Assembly: GCA_963704995.1 (NCBI GenBank) | Contig: CAVPIM010000017.1 | Span: 1,736,001 to 1,800,000, forward strand | Source: RYN-230 sp963704995 | Lineage (GTDB): Bacteria; Actinomycetota; Actinomycetes; Streptosporangiales; Streptosporangiaceae | Length of the DNA: 64,000 nucleotides | Direction: 5' to 3' | In this document: one piece after another, positions 9,182 to 18,096 of the stretch | How the letters are laid out: every line of letters starts with the position of its first letter | Position numbering within the stretch: position 1 is the first letter of the stretch | Program-made: the position numbers and the translations under genes | Notes under the pieces: generated by a model | What the model was told of the DNA's origin: nothing | Seen by the model: the letters and a program-made list of their open reading frames with translations, nothing else | Database searches by the model: none

Positions 9182-9222
9182 GCAACTGATCAGTTGCGAT
9201 AGTATGGCAACCGATTAGTTGC
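9182..9222. promoter_or_regulatory. Tandem 16-bp palindromic operators
   Basis: Bases 9182-9197 read GCAACTGATCAGTTGC, a perfect 16-bp palindrome. Bases 9207-9222 read GCAACCGATTAGTTGC, the same dyad with two mismatched pairs. The centres are 25 bp apart. The block lies upstream of the leftward SnoaL-like gene and downstream of the DUF1801-like gene, so it most likely controls the former. No regulator gene adjoins it. Confidence 0.75.
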
Positions 9223-9253
9223 GTCAAGGGGCGGGCTCTCAGGATCCGCGGTG

Positions 9254-9646
9254 TCAGGCGCGCAGCGCAGCGCGGATCAGATCCTGCAACTCAGCATCGG
9301 GGATGCACGCGGCGTCCGCGGGTCTTAGCTTGATCGTCCCCTTTCCCGCGGCCAACCCGGGATGACGTGCCGAGAAGCCGCCGTCGCGGCTCGGCGACAC
9401 ATACAGCGACAGCCCATGCTTCCAAGCCCCGATGCTGAGACGACGGCGCCCGATCCGGTAGGTCGGCATCCCGTAGGACAGCAGCACTTCGGCCTCGGGG
9501 CAGGTCGCCACGATCTGCTGATGCAGGCGGTCAAACACCAGCCGGTGCTCGCCGTCCATCTCGTCGAGGTAGCGACGCACAGCCTCGTCCCCGACACCGG
9601 TCCCGGCGGTCCGCGGCTGCCCGCTCGCTTCACGGGGTGAGTTCAT
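9254..9646 (-). CDS. DUF1801/iron-chaperone-like (YdhG) protein
   Basis: The frame is open far upstream, but ATG 9646 (MNSPREAS) fits the family length of about 130 residues. Family-like features are VRRYLDEMDGEHRLVFDRLHQ, EVLLSYGMPTYR, LSLYVSP and a C-terminal GTIKLRP. Members of this fold are small cytosolic proteins, one of which (FRA1-like/YdhG) has been proposed to bind iron. The function here is unproven. The start lies 17 bp inside the upstream dehydrogenase gene, indicating an operon with coupled translation. Confidence 0.75.
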   Translation of the reverse strand: MNSPREASGQPRTAGTGVGDEAVRRYLDEMDGEHRLVFDRLHQQIVATCPEAEVLLSYGMPTYRIGRRRLSIGAWKHGLSLYVSPSRDGGFSARHPGLAAGKGTIKLRPADAACIPDAELQDLIRAALRA

Positions 9647-10775
9647 GCGGATAGTCCGGTGAACGGTGCTGGAAGGACAGGATGCGCGGGTTACGGATGA
9701 CCCCGTCGCGGATTTCGATGGCCCGCCGGATCGTCTCGTTCGCTTCCCACCCCCGGGGGCCGGTGAGCACCGGGCGCAGATGCGGAAGCACGGCCTCGCT
9801 GATCTCCCAGGTGGCGGAGTTCCACAAGTACGACGGGCTGTGGTCCACGGCGTAATAGCAGACGTTATTGCCGACCGTGAGCATGGGCTCCGCGAAGGTG
9901 GTGGGGCGCGCCCAGCTGAAGCCCATGCCCTCATCGCAGGACACATCCACGATGAGGCTGCCACTTGCGAAGGAGCCCAGCTCGCCGGCGGTGACGAACA
10001 TCAGCGGCGCATCGGTGTCCTGCAGCACGCAGTTGACCACAATGTCGTGCTCGGCGAGGAAGGCGGCCAGCGGTATCCGGCCAGTCCCGCGCAGCACATG
10101 GCAGCGGCTGGGGTCGTCGGTGTCCTGCTCGAAATGCACCATGCGCGCGGAGTGGATCGGGGAAGCGACGGCGTTGATGTCACGATGGGTCACGACATCA
10201 ACGTCGTTCACGCCGTGCGCGTTGAGAGCCGTCACGGCGCCCCGGCCAGTAGCCCCGAAGCTGATGACAGCGGCCCGGAGCCGACGGCCATACTCACCCG
10301 TCGTCCCGGCGAGTTCCAGAGCGTGCAGCACCGAGCAGTAACCGGCCAGCTCGTTGTTCTTGTGAAAGACATGCAAGCTGAACGAGCCGTCGGTATTCCA
10401 GTAGTTCATCGCCTCAAAGGCGATCAGGGTCAGCCGCCGCTCGATGCTCAGCTGGGTGATCTCCTCGTCCTGGACACAATGCGGCCAGCCCCACAGGACC
10501 TGCCCAGCCCGCATCTGCGCGAGGTCCTCGGGCTGCGGCTTGGGCAGCAGGATGACATCGCATTCCGCGAGGAGTTCTTCACGACTGCGAAGCCCGGCCA
10601 CGCATGATGCCAGCTGGTCATCGGGCACGCCGAACTGCGCGCCGTAGCCCCGCTCGAGATAGATACGTTCGCGCAGGCCGGCATCAATCCGGCCGACGTG
10701 CAGCGGATGGATGGCCAGCCGCCGCTCGTGCTCCTTCCGTGACCGCGATATCACTCCGAGGCTGAGCTGATCCAC
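9630..10775 (-). CDS. N5-(carboxyethyl)ornithine synthase-like / alanine dehydrogenase family oxidoreductase
   Basis: The 381-residue product has an N-terminal AlaDH/PNT-type substrate domain (KEHERRLAIHP, ELLAECDVILLPKPQ) and a Rossmann domain with VISFGATGRGAVTALNAHG. The stretch FHKNNELAGYCSVLHALEL and the early tryptophans resemble proteins annotated as N5-(carboxyethyl)ornithine synthase, which reductively condense pyruvate with an amino-acid amine using NADPH. I recognise the subfamily from memory; the substrate is not proven. It is the first gene of a leftward pair with the DUF1801-like gene. Confidence 0.7.
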   Translation of the reverse strand: MDQLSLGVISRSRKEHERRLAIHPLHVGRIDAGLRERIYLERGYGAQFGVPDDQLASCVAGLRSREELLAECDVILLPKPQPEDLAQMRAGQVLWGWPHCVQDEEITQLSIERRLTLIAFEAMNYWNTDGSFSLHVFHKNNELAGYCSVLHALELAGTTGEYGRRLRAAVISFGATGRGAVTALNAHGVNDVDVVTHRDINAVASPIHSARMVHFEQDTDDPSRCHVLRGTGRIPLAAFLAEHDIVVNCVLQDTDAPLMFVTAGELGSFASGSLIVDVSCDEGMGFSWARPTTFAEPMLTVGNNVCYYAVDHSPSYLWNSATWEISEAVLPHLRPVLTGPRGWEANETIRRAIEIRDGVIRNPRILSFQHRSPDYPHELTP

Positions 10776-10943
10776 GCGCGCTCCCTTGCCCGAGGCCGAC
10801 CGACCTGCGAAATCATCCGCCTGGCCCGCGGGCCGGGATGGCCCGCAAGCTCATGCGGAGTCTGTCACTGAAACCCAGCCAACCACGGGAAGGGCGAGAT
10901 CCGTGACCGCTGGTCACTTACTCGCATGGCTCCCGGCCAGGCG

Positions 10944-12358
10944 TCATGCCGCTCCTTCGCCGGCTCCGGCGCGCGGATGGCGGTGCACGACAAGGCACGC
11001 GATCACTGCGGCCGCCGCCACGACCGCTAGTGCGATGAACGGGAAGGCGTCATAGGGGGCGGGCTGCCCGGGCTGGCACAGCTCGACAAACGGGACGATC
11101 AGGGTGATGGACCCAAGAGCCGGGATCACCCCATGGCGGATGGGCGAGAACGAGTCCCGGTGGCGGCGCCACATGAACACGGGAAGGGAGAGCATCGTGA
11201 GGAGGTAGACGAAGAGGATCACGATCGTCGCCATCGTTGAGCACTCGGCATACAGGCCGACCGGGTTCATCGATCCGGTGTCCCCGGTAATGAGGCGGGT
11301 CACCCACCAGACGGCGATGATCCCCAGCCCGGCGGCCGCCATGAACAGCAGCGCGTTCACTGGCGTGCCGGACCGCGGGCGAACCTGGCCGAGTCTGGCC
11401 GGCAGCAGCCCCGTCCGGCCGCCGTCGAAGAGCATGCGCGACTGGGAATCCGCTCCGGCGACCAGGGTGGCGAGCACGGAGACGATGCCGGCGATCCAGG
11501 CCAGGACAGCCGCTCCGCCGAGATAGTGATCGGCCAGCGTCAGGAACGGAACCGATGAGCGGCCAATGGTGGAGACGTCATAGCGGAAACCGGTAATGGT
11601 CGCGTAGCCGAAGAAGACGAGCATGGTCGCCGCAATCGCCACCGAGATGTAAAGAGCCCTCGGTATGGTCCGGCGCGGGTTGCGGGCCTCCTCGGCGAGC
11701 GCAGGGCCGTTTTCCCAGCCGATGAACATGAAGAGGGCCAGCGGGAAGCCTGCGGAGAGGCCGGCCAGGCCACCGCTGAGGTGCGCCCAGGAGAACGGGA
11801 TGCCCGACAGGTGGGCACGCTGATCCACGAGGACCAGGAGGCAGACCGCGACCATGATCGCCACTTGAACGAGCACGGCCACGCCCACCGCACTGGCCGA
11901 CAGCTTGACCCCGCGTGCGGTGAGCCAGATCGCGCCCGCGGTGAGGACCAGGGAAATCGGGCCCCACCAGGGATGCCATGAGGTGTACCGGGACAGAGTC
12001 GCCGCCACCAGTCCACCCGACATAGTGAACACGGCCGTGATCGCGACGGTATACCCCACCGTGACCAGCAGGGCCGTTGCGGCGCCGGCCCGGCCCCCAG
12101 CGCGGTCTCGACATAAGTGATGAAGCTTCCCGCCGAGGGCTCCGCCCGGGTGAACTCGGCCACCGTGAACGCCAGGAGTCCCACGGCGACGGTAGCGGCC
12201 AGGATCGTCAGCGGCGCGGCGGCACCGGCGGTAACCGCGATCACCCCGAACCCGAAGTAGAAGTCAATCCCGGGCCCGATGTTCGCGACCGTCGAGGCCG
12301 TCACGTCGGCGGTACCGAGCTGGCCGGGCTTGAGGCGGTCTCCGCTCTGGCTCACCAC
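10944..12358 (-). pseudogene. APC-family amino-acid permease, frameshifted
   Basis: The N-terminal 90 residues (GTG 12358 to ETALGAG; LKPGQLGTADVTASTVANIGP) lie in one frame. The rest (RAGAATALLVTVGYTVAI onward, about 380 residues with some ten membrane segments) lies in another. The switch falls in a run of five C at 12094-12098. Six would restore a continuous permease of about 471 residues reading TALGGRAGAATALL. The family imports amino acids or amines by proton symport. The break may be a sequencing deletion or a real inactivation. The start is unusual: see the 23-bp duplication. Confidence 0.85.
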
Positions 12359-12389
12359 GTTTCCCCGCTCTGGCTCACCACGTTTCCCC
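12344..12389 (-). repeat. Tandem 23-bp duplication of ribosome site and start codon
   Basis: On the minus strand the unit GGGGAAACGTGGTGAGCC plus AGAGC occurs twice in tandem, carrying a purine-rich site, GTGGTG and the next codons of the permease. Because 23 is not a multiple of three, the upstream copy encodes a separate nine-residue peptide (MVSQSGETW). Its TGA stop overlaps the second GTG of the downstream start, a classic reinitiation arrangement. Confidence 0.85.
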
Positions 12390-12412
12390 CAGGCAGGGCG
12401 GCTGGCTTTGCG

Positions 12413-13135
12413 TCACTCAGGGCGGCCGGCTCTGCGCGCGAGGACCAGCCGGTACCGCGGGCTGCCGTCCTCGCGCCGGCCCAGAGCCGTCAGGGGCACC
12501 GTCGTCACGGTGAACCCGGATGCGCTCAGGTCGTCCCGGACCGGGTCCAGCGGGCAGGTGCGGTAGTACATGACGAACGGGGGACGCCACACGGCATTGC
12601 GGACCCGCATGGCCAGGTCGAACCCGAGCAGTGCCCAGTACCAGCCTGAGCCGACGGGCGGCGGCGCGCCGATCGGGAAGGCGAAAGCCCCGCCCGGCCG
12701 CAGCGCGCGGTACACCCCGGCGAACAGCGCGGGCCGTTCGGCGGGCAGGAAGTGCCCGAGCGCCCCGAAGCTGACCGCCAGGTCGATGGCCCCGGCGAAG
12801 GGCAGGGCCCGGACGTCAGCCCGGACCCACCCGGCGTCCGGGTCGCCGCGGCGCGCCTGCGCGAGCATGCCCGTGCTGAAGTCGACGCCCGTGACCGGTT
12901 CCTGGCATAGCGACCTGAGCACCCGCATCCCCGCGCCGGTGCCGCAGCACACGTCCAGTCCCCGGCCGAAGGGACCGAGCGGGCGCAGCGCGCTGGCGGT
13001 CGCGTCAAGCACGCCATCGGGAGTGCGGAACGGCGTGTGGTCGAACTTCGGGGCTAGCAGGTCGTAGCCGTCCTCGACCGAGGACAGCGCCTGCCTGGCC
13101 AGTTCACGCACAGACGGGCCTTCAGGCGAGAACAT
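12413..13135 (-). CDS. Class I SAM-dependent methyltransferase
   Basis: The 240-residue protein has a Rossmann-like methyltransferase core: motif I LDVCCGTGAGM (residues about 60-70), the acidic strand VTGVDFS, motif II-like DLAVSFGALGHF and LRPGGAFAFP. These define the S-adenosylmethionine site. Substrate specificity cannot be read from the sequence. It lies directly upstream of the broken permease on the same strand, with 54 bp between them, so they may share a transcript. Confidence 0.85.
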   Translation of the reverse strand: MFSPEGPSVRELARQALSSVEDGYDLLAPKFDHTPFRTPDGVLDATASALRPLGPFGRGLDVCCGTGAGMRVLRSLCQEPVTGVDFSTGMLAQARRGDPDAGWVRADVRALPFAGAIDLAVSFGALGHFLPAERPALFAGVYRALRPGGAFAFPIGAPPPVGSGWYWALLGFDLAMRVRNAVWRPPFVMYYRTCPLDPVRDDLSASGFTVTTVPLTALGRREDGSPRYRLVLARRAGRPE

Positions 13136-13229
13136 CGCCCCAGGGTACTTCCCGGCCGCCAGGCAGGCCGTCAGCCCCGGGATGTTCTGTCATGGTTGCC
13201 CACTCCGGCCCGCCGGGCCTTCGGCCGGG

Positions 13230-14189
13230 TTACAGGCGGGAGGTCAGCTCGGTCACGATGTCCGCCGCTGACTGTGGCTGTCTCGCGAGGGCGACGCTTT
13301 GCCCGGCCCACATCGAGAGCGCTTCGATGTCCCCGGTCGTCCCGGCCATCGGGGGCGCTGGCTCGTAACGGACGATCGCCTCGCCGGAGGCGAAGTGCGC
13401 GATCACGTCGCCCGCTCCTGGCCGCTGCGCGAGCGGGGGGCAGCCCGCGGCCTGCCACGTGTCGGCGGTTGAGTTGCGGAGCGCGCGGTGCGGAGAGTCG
13501 GGCCACCCGACCGAGTACAGGTTTGGGTACCGCTGCGGGTCGGTCTCGGCCGCGGCTATCAGCCGGCGCCGGTAGTCCTCGTGGATCGGCATCTCCTCGG
13601 CCAGCAGGAACCGCGTGCCCAGCCACGCGGCCTGGGCGCCCAGGGCGAGCACCGCGGTGACTCCGCGGGCGTCACCGATCCCGCCCGCCGCAATCACCGG
13701 CACCGGCGCCACCGCGTCCACCACAGCAGGCACCAGCGGCAAGGTCGCGACGGTACCCCACACGTGCCCGCCAGCCTCCCAGCCCTGCGCGACGACCACG
13801 TCCACGCCGGACGCGACGGCCCGCCGTGCCTCCTCGGCAGTGCCGACCGTGTGCAGGACAATTCCCCCGGCGTCGTGCACCTGCTCGATGTAGCCGCTGG
13901 GATCACCCAAGAAAAACGACACGATCCGCAAGCCGGCCTCGAGGGCCTGGTCAAGGCGGCGGTGGTGATCTTCGGTGAGCACGAGGTTGCCGCAAAACGG
14001 CCGCGCGGTCAGCGCCGCCGTCTCACGAACGACGGCTCCGGCGTCTTCTGACCAGGTCAGCGTCACCATACCGAGCGCGCCGGCATTCGAGACCGCCGCG
14101 GCCAGCCGGGGAACCGCAACCATGGGCGCCAGGACGATCGGCTGTTCAATCCCGAGCAATTCGCACACCGGTGTGCGCATCGCGTTCAT
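13230..14189 (-). CDS. Nitronate monooxygenase-like FMN oxidoreductase
   Basis: The 319-residue protein resembles nitronate monooxygenase/2-nitropropane dioxygenase (TIM barrel, FMN): N-terminal IEQPIVLAPMVAVPRLAAAVSNAGALG, QGWEAGGHVWG with the conserved glycine-rich histidine segment, and PVIAAGGIGDARGVTAVLALGAQAAWLGTRF for phosphate binding. Members oxidise toxic alkyl nitronates such as propionate 3-nitronate. The ATG overlaps the stop of the peroxiredoxin-like gene by 4 bp (ATGA), so the two are co-translated, which suggests a joint oxidative-detoxification role. Confidence 0.85.
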   Translation of the reverse strand: MNAMRTPVCELLGIEQPIVLAPMVAVPRLAAAVSNAGALGMVTLTWSEDAGAVVRETAALTARPFCGNLVLTEDHHRRLDQALEAGLRIVSFFLGDPSGYIEQVHDAGGIVLHTVGTAEEARRAVASGVDVVVAQGWEAGGHVWGTVATLPLVPAVVDAVAPVPVIAAGGIGDARGVTAVLALGAQAAWLGTRFLLAEEMPIHEDYRRRLIAAAETDPQRYPNLYSVGWPDSPHRALRNSTADTWQAAGCPPLAQRPGAGDVIAHFASGEAIVRYEPAPPMAGTTGDIEALSMWAGQSVALARQPQSAADIVTELTSRL

Positions 14190-14800
14190 CCCTGGCCCGG
14201 CTCGACATATGAGGTCGGCATTGACCCGGGGGACCGCCGGTCCCAGCCGTGAAAGTGCGAAAAGTCGCTCGCGTCCCAGGCCTCGCGCAGCCCCGGGGCG
14301 CTCAGGTCCCAGTCCGGGCGGATCTCGGCGGTAGCGGCGCGCAGGTCACGCCACAGGTCGTAGAACGACGGGCGGCCCCAGAACCAGTAGCCGTTATAGA
14401 CACTGTGAACGACCAGCCCCGGCTTGAGCACCAGGGTGTGCGGGATCATGGGGTTGTGCTCAGGGTCGGTGTACTCGGCGATGTCGAGGTCCTGCTGGAC
14501 GGTCCGGCCGGGATCGGACAGGAAGGTCCACTGGGCGCCCACTGACGCGCGGAATTCCTGCAGGGTGTGATGGTCGTCGGTGGCGATAGTGGCGATCTGG
14601 GTGTAGGCCACCGCGACCTTCGGGTAGTTGGCCGCCAGCTCCAGGTGCTGCTGGTGCTCTTTGGGGCAGTAGTTGCCGCGCGCCAGGGTGAGGATGAGCG
14701 GATCACGGCCCTGGAGCTCGCTCAGCGTACGCACCGTGCCGGTGTGGTCCGGGAGAGCGTAATCAGGGAAGATGCCGCCGGGTCTGATGTCAGGACGCAT
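14186..14800 (-). CDS. Peroxiredoxin/AhpC-TSA-like protein
   Basis: I chose ATG 14800 (MRPDIRPGG), preceded by AGAGG; an upstream ATG at 14842 is possible. The 204-residue thioredoxin-fold protein has the redoxin opening GGIFPDYALPDHTG, LSELQGRDPLILTLARGNYCPKE with the likely peroxidatic cysteine, and VGAQWTFLSDPG. It is closest to the family seen beside oxidoreductases in actinobacteria. It is first in a two-gene operon with nitronate monooxygenase and could remove peroxide produced by that flavoenzyme; that link is inference. Confidence 0.8.
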   Translation of the reverse strand: MRPDIRPGGIFPDYALPDHTGTVRTLSELQGRDPLILTLARGNYCPKEHQQHLELAANYPKVAVAYTQIATIATDDHHTLQEFRASVGAQWTFLSDPGRTVQQDLDIAEYTDPEHNPMIPHTLVLKPGLVVHSVYNGYWFWGRPSFYDLWRDLRAATAEIRPDWDLSAPGLREAWDASDFSHFHGWDRRSPGSMPTSYVEPGQG

Positions 14801-14981
14801 CGGATGACTACCTCTCACAGCATCGAGGGCCCAATCTGCCATGGTGCCACTGTCAACTGGGTCACAACAACGCCGTTGTACCCGCAAGCATTAGACCGAC
14901 ACCCACAGTAACCGCACCGGCCCGGGCGGGAGGCTGGCGGCAGCGGGGATTCGAGCAGCGGCAGGATCGCGACCGCCGGCA

Positions 14982-15602
14982 TCAGCTTCCGGGCTGCGTG
15001 CTGGCTTCCGCTGCAGCGATGGCCGGGGCGAGCAGCGCCCGGATCGCGGGCCCTAGGTAGCCCACGAGTTCCTCTCGCGTGAGTTCGGCCAGGGCGCCCG
15101 TGCGGGCGACGTGGCGGGCGAACGTCACGCCGATGAGGAGCGAGCTGAGCAGGTCGGCGTAGGCCTCCGTGCCCGGGCCGAGCACTACGCGGAAGGCCCC
15201 GGTGATCTCGCGTTCCATCGCCGCGTACAGCGGCATCGCCACAGCCTCCCCCGACGCTGCGCTGCGGATCAGGGCGACAAGCGCGTGCTCGCCGCCCGCG
15301 GACTCGGTTTCCGCCACGAATACCGCCGCGACGCGGTCCGGGAGCGTGCCCAGGTCGCCGGGCACGACGCCCGCTACCACGCGCGGCCCGGGCAGCGCCT
15401 CGATGAGAAGCTGCTCCTTGGTGCCAAAGTGCCGCATGACCAGCCCGTGCGTGACCCCGGCCCGGCGGGCGATCTCGCGGATGGTCGCGCGCGCGTAACC
15501 GCGCTCGCTGAACACCTCGCGCGCCGCTTCGAGGATCGCCTCGCGCGACGCCTCCGGGTCTCGCCGGTGCCTGCGCGGCGGGCGGTCTGGCCCACTCTCC
15601 AT
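14982..15602 (-). CDS. TetR-family repressor
   Basis: The 206-residue protein has a TetR N-terminal helix-turn-helix (REAILEAAREVFSERGYARATIREIARRAGVTHGLVMRHFGTKEQLL) and a C-terminal ligand domain. I chose ATG 15602 over ATG 15626: a TATACT -10-like hexamer ends eight bases before it, so the mRNA may be leaderless, whereas the longer start would place coding sequence over a half-operator. It is divergent from the membrane protein at 15710. The shared 107-bp region holds strong dyads, so it very likely represses itself and that gene. Confidence 0.9.
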   Translation of the reverse strand: MESGPDRPPRRHRRDPEASREAILEAAREVFSERGYARATIREIARRAGVTHGLVMRHFGTKEQLLIEALPGPRVVAGVVPGDLGTLPDRVAAVFVAETESAGGEHALVALIRSAASGEAVAMPLYAAMEREITGAFRVVLGPGTEAYADLLSSLLIGVTFARHVARTGALAELTREELVGYLGPAIRALLAPAIAAAEASTQPGS

Positions 15603-15620
15603 GCCGCTAAGTATACAAGT

Positions 15621-15671
15621 GGTCATTAACGCCTGCCCGGTGATACGGTGCTTAATGACCGTCTGGTCATT
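15621..15671. promoter_or_regulatory. Operator dyads for the divergent TetR
   Basis: AATGACC (15654-15660), a 4-bp spacer and GGTCATT (15665-15671) form a perfect 18-bp dyad. A further GGTCATTAA half lies at 15621-15629 and pairs with TTAATGACC at 15652-15660. The three half-sites span the region between the divergent TetR and membrane-protein genes, as expected for a TetR operator. Confidence 0.85.
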
Positions 15672-15709
15672 AGTGGCTCAGCGGTGCCTCACCTCAGGGA
15701 AGGATCTCC

Positions 15710-16798
15710 ATGTCCGACACGCCGCGACCACACCGCCAGCCATCGCCAGTCCGGCTGTTCGCGGCCGCCATCGCGGCCGCCGTGGTCAGCTTCGTCCTGA
15801 CCCTCTCGTTCGGCTTCGCCGATCATGCCCCTTCGCCGCATGGCGTACGGATCGCCGTGGCAGCACCAGCAGGTTTCGCTGCGGAGCTGACCACCGGGCT
15901 CACGCATGCGGCACCGGGCGGCTTCACCGTCGTGGCCGCGCCGTCCGCGCTCGCCGCGATCGGCAGCGTCCGCTCGCAGTCGGCGGCCGGAGGCCTGGTC
16001 ACCGGCGTGACCGGCCCCGTGACGATCGTGACGGCGGGCGCGGCGGGACTGAGCCAGCAGCAGGCCATCACGGCGGCCCTCACGGCCGCAGCGACCGCGC
16101 TCCATCGCCAGGCCCGTCTCCTTGACCTCGCGCCACTGCCGGCCAGTGACCGGGCGGGCCTGTCTGCCTTCGTCTTCGAGCTCGGCCTGCTCGTCCCGAG
16201 CGTGATCGGGAGCGTCGGCCTGTTCCTGCTCGGCCGGCGGTTCCGGCTGTGGTGGCGGGTCACCGCCGCGGTCCTCTTCGCCCTGCTGGCCGCATGCGGC
16301 AGCGTGCTCGCGCTTGACGCGATCTTCGGCACCCTGACCGGCGCGAGCGCCGCCCTGATCGGCGTCGGCTTCCTCGGCTCGCTGACGTTCGTGGCTTTCG
16401 TCACCGCCTGCCAGGCTGTCACCGGGCTGCCGGGAACCGGCCTGGCCGCGCTCGCCTTCGTCTTCATCGGGAACGCCGTGTCCGGCGGGACGGTCCCGTT
16501 CGCGTTCCTGCCCGATGGCTTCCGCCAGGTAGCGCCATGGCTGCCCAACGGCGCCATCGTGTCCGCCGCGCGCGACGTGGCCTACCTGCCGCAGAGCAAT
16601 CTTGGCCATCCGCTGCTCGTCCTCGGGATCTGGCTAGCCGGATCGCTGGCCGTGCTGGCCTGCGTAGACCTGCTGCACCTAGCCGAACGCCGCCGCGCGC
16701 CGGAACGGAAGGCCGAGATCTACGCGACGCCAGGCACGACACACGTGCGGCGACGGCTCGCGCTCCGGCGGGCGGTGGCGCCCTGGCCGACTCGGTAA
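15710..16798 (+). CDS. ABC-2/YhgE-type membrane transport protein
   Basis: The 362-residue protein has an N-terminal membrane helix (LFAAAIAAAVVSFVLTLSFGF), an extracytoplasmic stretch of about 120 residues and five or six C-terminal helices (LGLLVPSVIGSVGLFLLG, TAAVLFALLAACGSVLAL and following). This layout is that of single-gene DUF3533/YhgE-Pip-like or ABC-2 permease-like proteins. There is no adjacent ATPase. With a TetR operator just upstream, a regulated drug or lipid export role is plausible but not shown. Confidence 0.75.
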   Translation: MSDTPRPHRQPSPVRLFAAAIAAAVVSFVLTLSFGFADHAPSPHGVRIAVAAPAGFAAELTTGLTHAAPGGFTVVAAPSALAAIGSVRSQSAAGGLVTGVTGPVTIVTAGAAGLSQQQAITAALTAAATALHRQARLLDLAPLPASDRAGLSAFVFELGLLVPSVIGSVGLFLLGRRFRLWWRVTAAVLFALLAACGSVLALDAIFGTLTGASAALIGVGFLGSLTFVAFVTACQAVTGLPGTGLAALAFVFIGNAVSGGTVPFAFLPDGFRQVAPWLPNGAIVSAARDVAYLPQSNLGHPLLVLGIWLAGSLAVLACVDLLHLAERRRAPERKAEIYATPGTTHVRRRLALRRAVAPWPTR

Positions 16799-16817
16799 TC
16801 GCGATCCGCGGATGGGT

Positions 16818-17213
16818 TCATCCGTCGGGGCCAGGGATCGGCTCAGCCAGCGCCGCCCGCGAGGCAGGCGCCGGGAAGGGGTCGGCAAAGTACTGGGTCT
16901 CGTGCGTGACCAGATCGCCGGTGAGCGCCATGACGCTCACTGAGTAGGTGGGAACGCCGTCATAGGTGATCACGCACTCGCTCACCCACAGGTCGGCGCC
17001 GCCCCGGATCCGCAGGACAGTGAAGTGGCGTTCAGCCGGGTGCCCGCCGCGCTGCGCCGCGATCTTTGACCGACCGCGGAAGCGCTCCCCGGACTGCGGG
17101 TAGTCCAGGATCGCATCTTCGGCGTAGATCGCGTGCTCGGTGTCGGTGTCCCCGCGCTCGGAGGCCTCCCAGTGCTGCTCCAGCCGGGCCCGGGTCCTGG
17201 CGTCACGATCCAT
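16818..17213 (-). CDS. NTF2/SnoaL-like protein
   Basis: The 131-residue protein starts MDRDARTRARLEQHWEASERGDTD. It shows the SnoaL-like pattern HAIYAEDAILDYPQSGERFRGRSKI and a C-terminal DLVTHETQYFADPF, as in small actinobacterial nuclear-transport-factor-2-fold proteins. It is the third such gene in the window. The convergent membrane-protein gene ends 20 bp away. The function is unknown. Confidence 0.8.
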   Translation of the reverse strand: MDRDARTRARLEQHWEASERGDTDTEHAIYAEDAILDYPQSGERFRGRSKIAAQRGGHPAERHFTVLRIRGGADLWVSECVITYDGVPTYSVSVMALTGDLVTHETQYFADPFPAPASRAALAEPIPGPDG

Positions 17214-17459
17214 GGTGCTTGCCTTCCTTACGTGCTGTGCGCAGTCCGGCGCAGGCCTGACCGGCCGCCGCCACGGACGCCTGACTATTGTCGCCCACGC
17301 CTCCGAGGCTGCTCTGCGCCTGGGTTCCGCAGCCGCCCCCTAGCGCCAGATCTTGGTGAACAGCCAGAACACGGTTCCCGTGCCGCGCCGTACCCGGGAT
17401 GGGCGCCGGGCAGGTCACCGGCATGGAGGCGCGGATGACCGCGAGCCCCTGGGTAAGGT

Positions 17460-17945
17460 CTAATTCCGGACAACGACGATGACAGTAAACCGCGTCTGGC
17501 CCGGCTGGCACCGCAGAGCCTCACCGCAGGTAGAACGGCTGGCCGTGATGACAGCCTTGCCGTCGGTGAGGGCATTGAAATCGGCCCGCACGGGGGTGCA
17601 GCCGAGGCCAGGTAGGTGAGGACAGCTACTCGGCCTAGCTAGCAGCACTGGTGGTCCATCCTGCCGTAGCACGCCTGGCGCCGAACTGCCGGTCACGTTC
17701 CAGTAGCTGCTTGAGAGAATCAGCTCGATCCGATCTCCAGCCCTGGCGGACACCGCCTTGCCATTGGCGTTATCGCGCACCACGATCACCGTAGGGCCGC
17801 CAGCGGCGGGGCCGCCAGCGCGGGACGAAGCCGTTCCGCACCCGGCAGACGTCATAACGCTGACGGCAGATACCGCCACTGCCATCGCCATCAGCCGATG
17901 GCGTTGGGCAAAGCCGTAGAACAACACTGGTTCTCCCTCGCGCAC
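17460..17945 (-). CDS. Putative lipoprotein of an actinobacterial unknown family
   Basis: The 161-residue frame starts at GTG 17945; ATG codons at 17891 and 17885 would also leave a signal peptide. A hydrophobic stretch ends in a lipobox-like MTSAGC, so the mature protein is probably a lipid-anchored exported protein. The body contains VRDNANGKAVSARAGDRIELIL and SYWNVTGSS, with four later cysteines (SSCPHLPGLGC, STCGEALRC). I recall similar Cys-paired actinobacterial proteins but no function. A chagasin-like fold is a weak possibility. Confidence 0.65.
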   Translation of the reverse strand: MREGEPVLFYGFAQRHRLMAMAVAVSAVSVMTSAGCGTASSRAGGPAAGGPTVIVVRDNANGKAVSARAGDRIELILSSSYWNVTGSSAPGVLRQDGPPVLLARPSSCPHLPGLGCTPVRADFNALTDGKAVITASRSTCGEALRCQPGQTRFTVIVVVRN

Positions 17946-18096
17946 TGGCTATGTCCTTGGACGGCTCCGACAGGCAGGCGGTTCCGGTCACCGCAACGTG
18001 ACTACTTACCGTGGCCTGAAACTTACCGTGGCCCTGAAACGCGGGCGTGCGTGATCGCCGGTGGGAGCGAGAGGATGATCTAGGCCCTCTTGGCCC

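Noticed and set aside
15689..16609. 306-codon minus-strand frame rich in Asp, Arg and Glu
   Set aside because: It is a mirror of the membrane-protein gene's codon pattern, not a real acidic protein.
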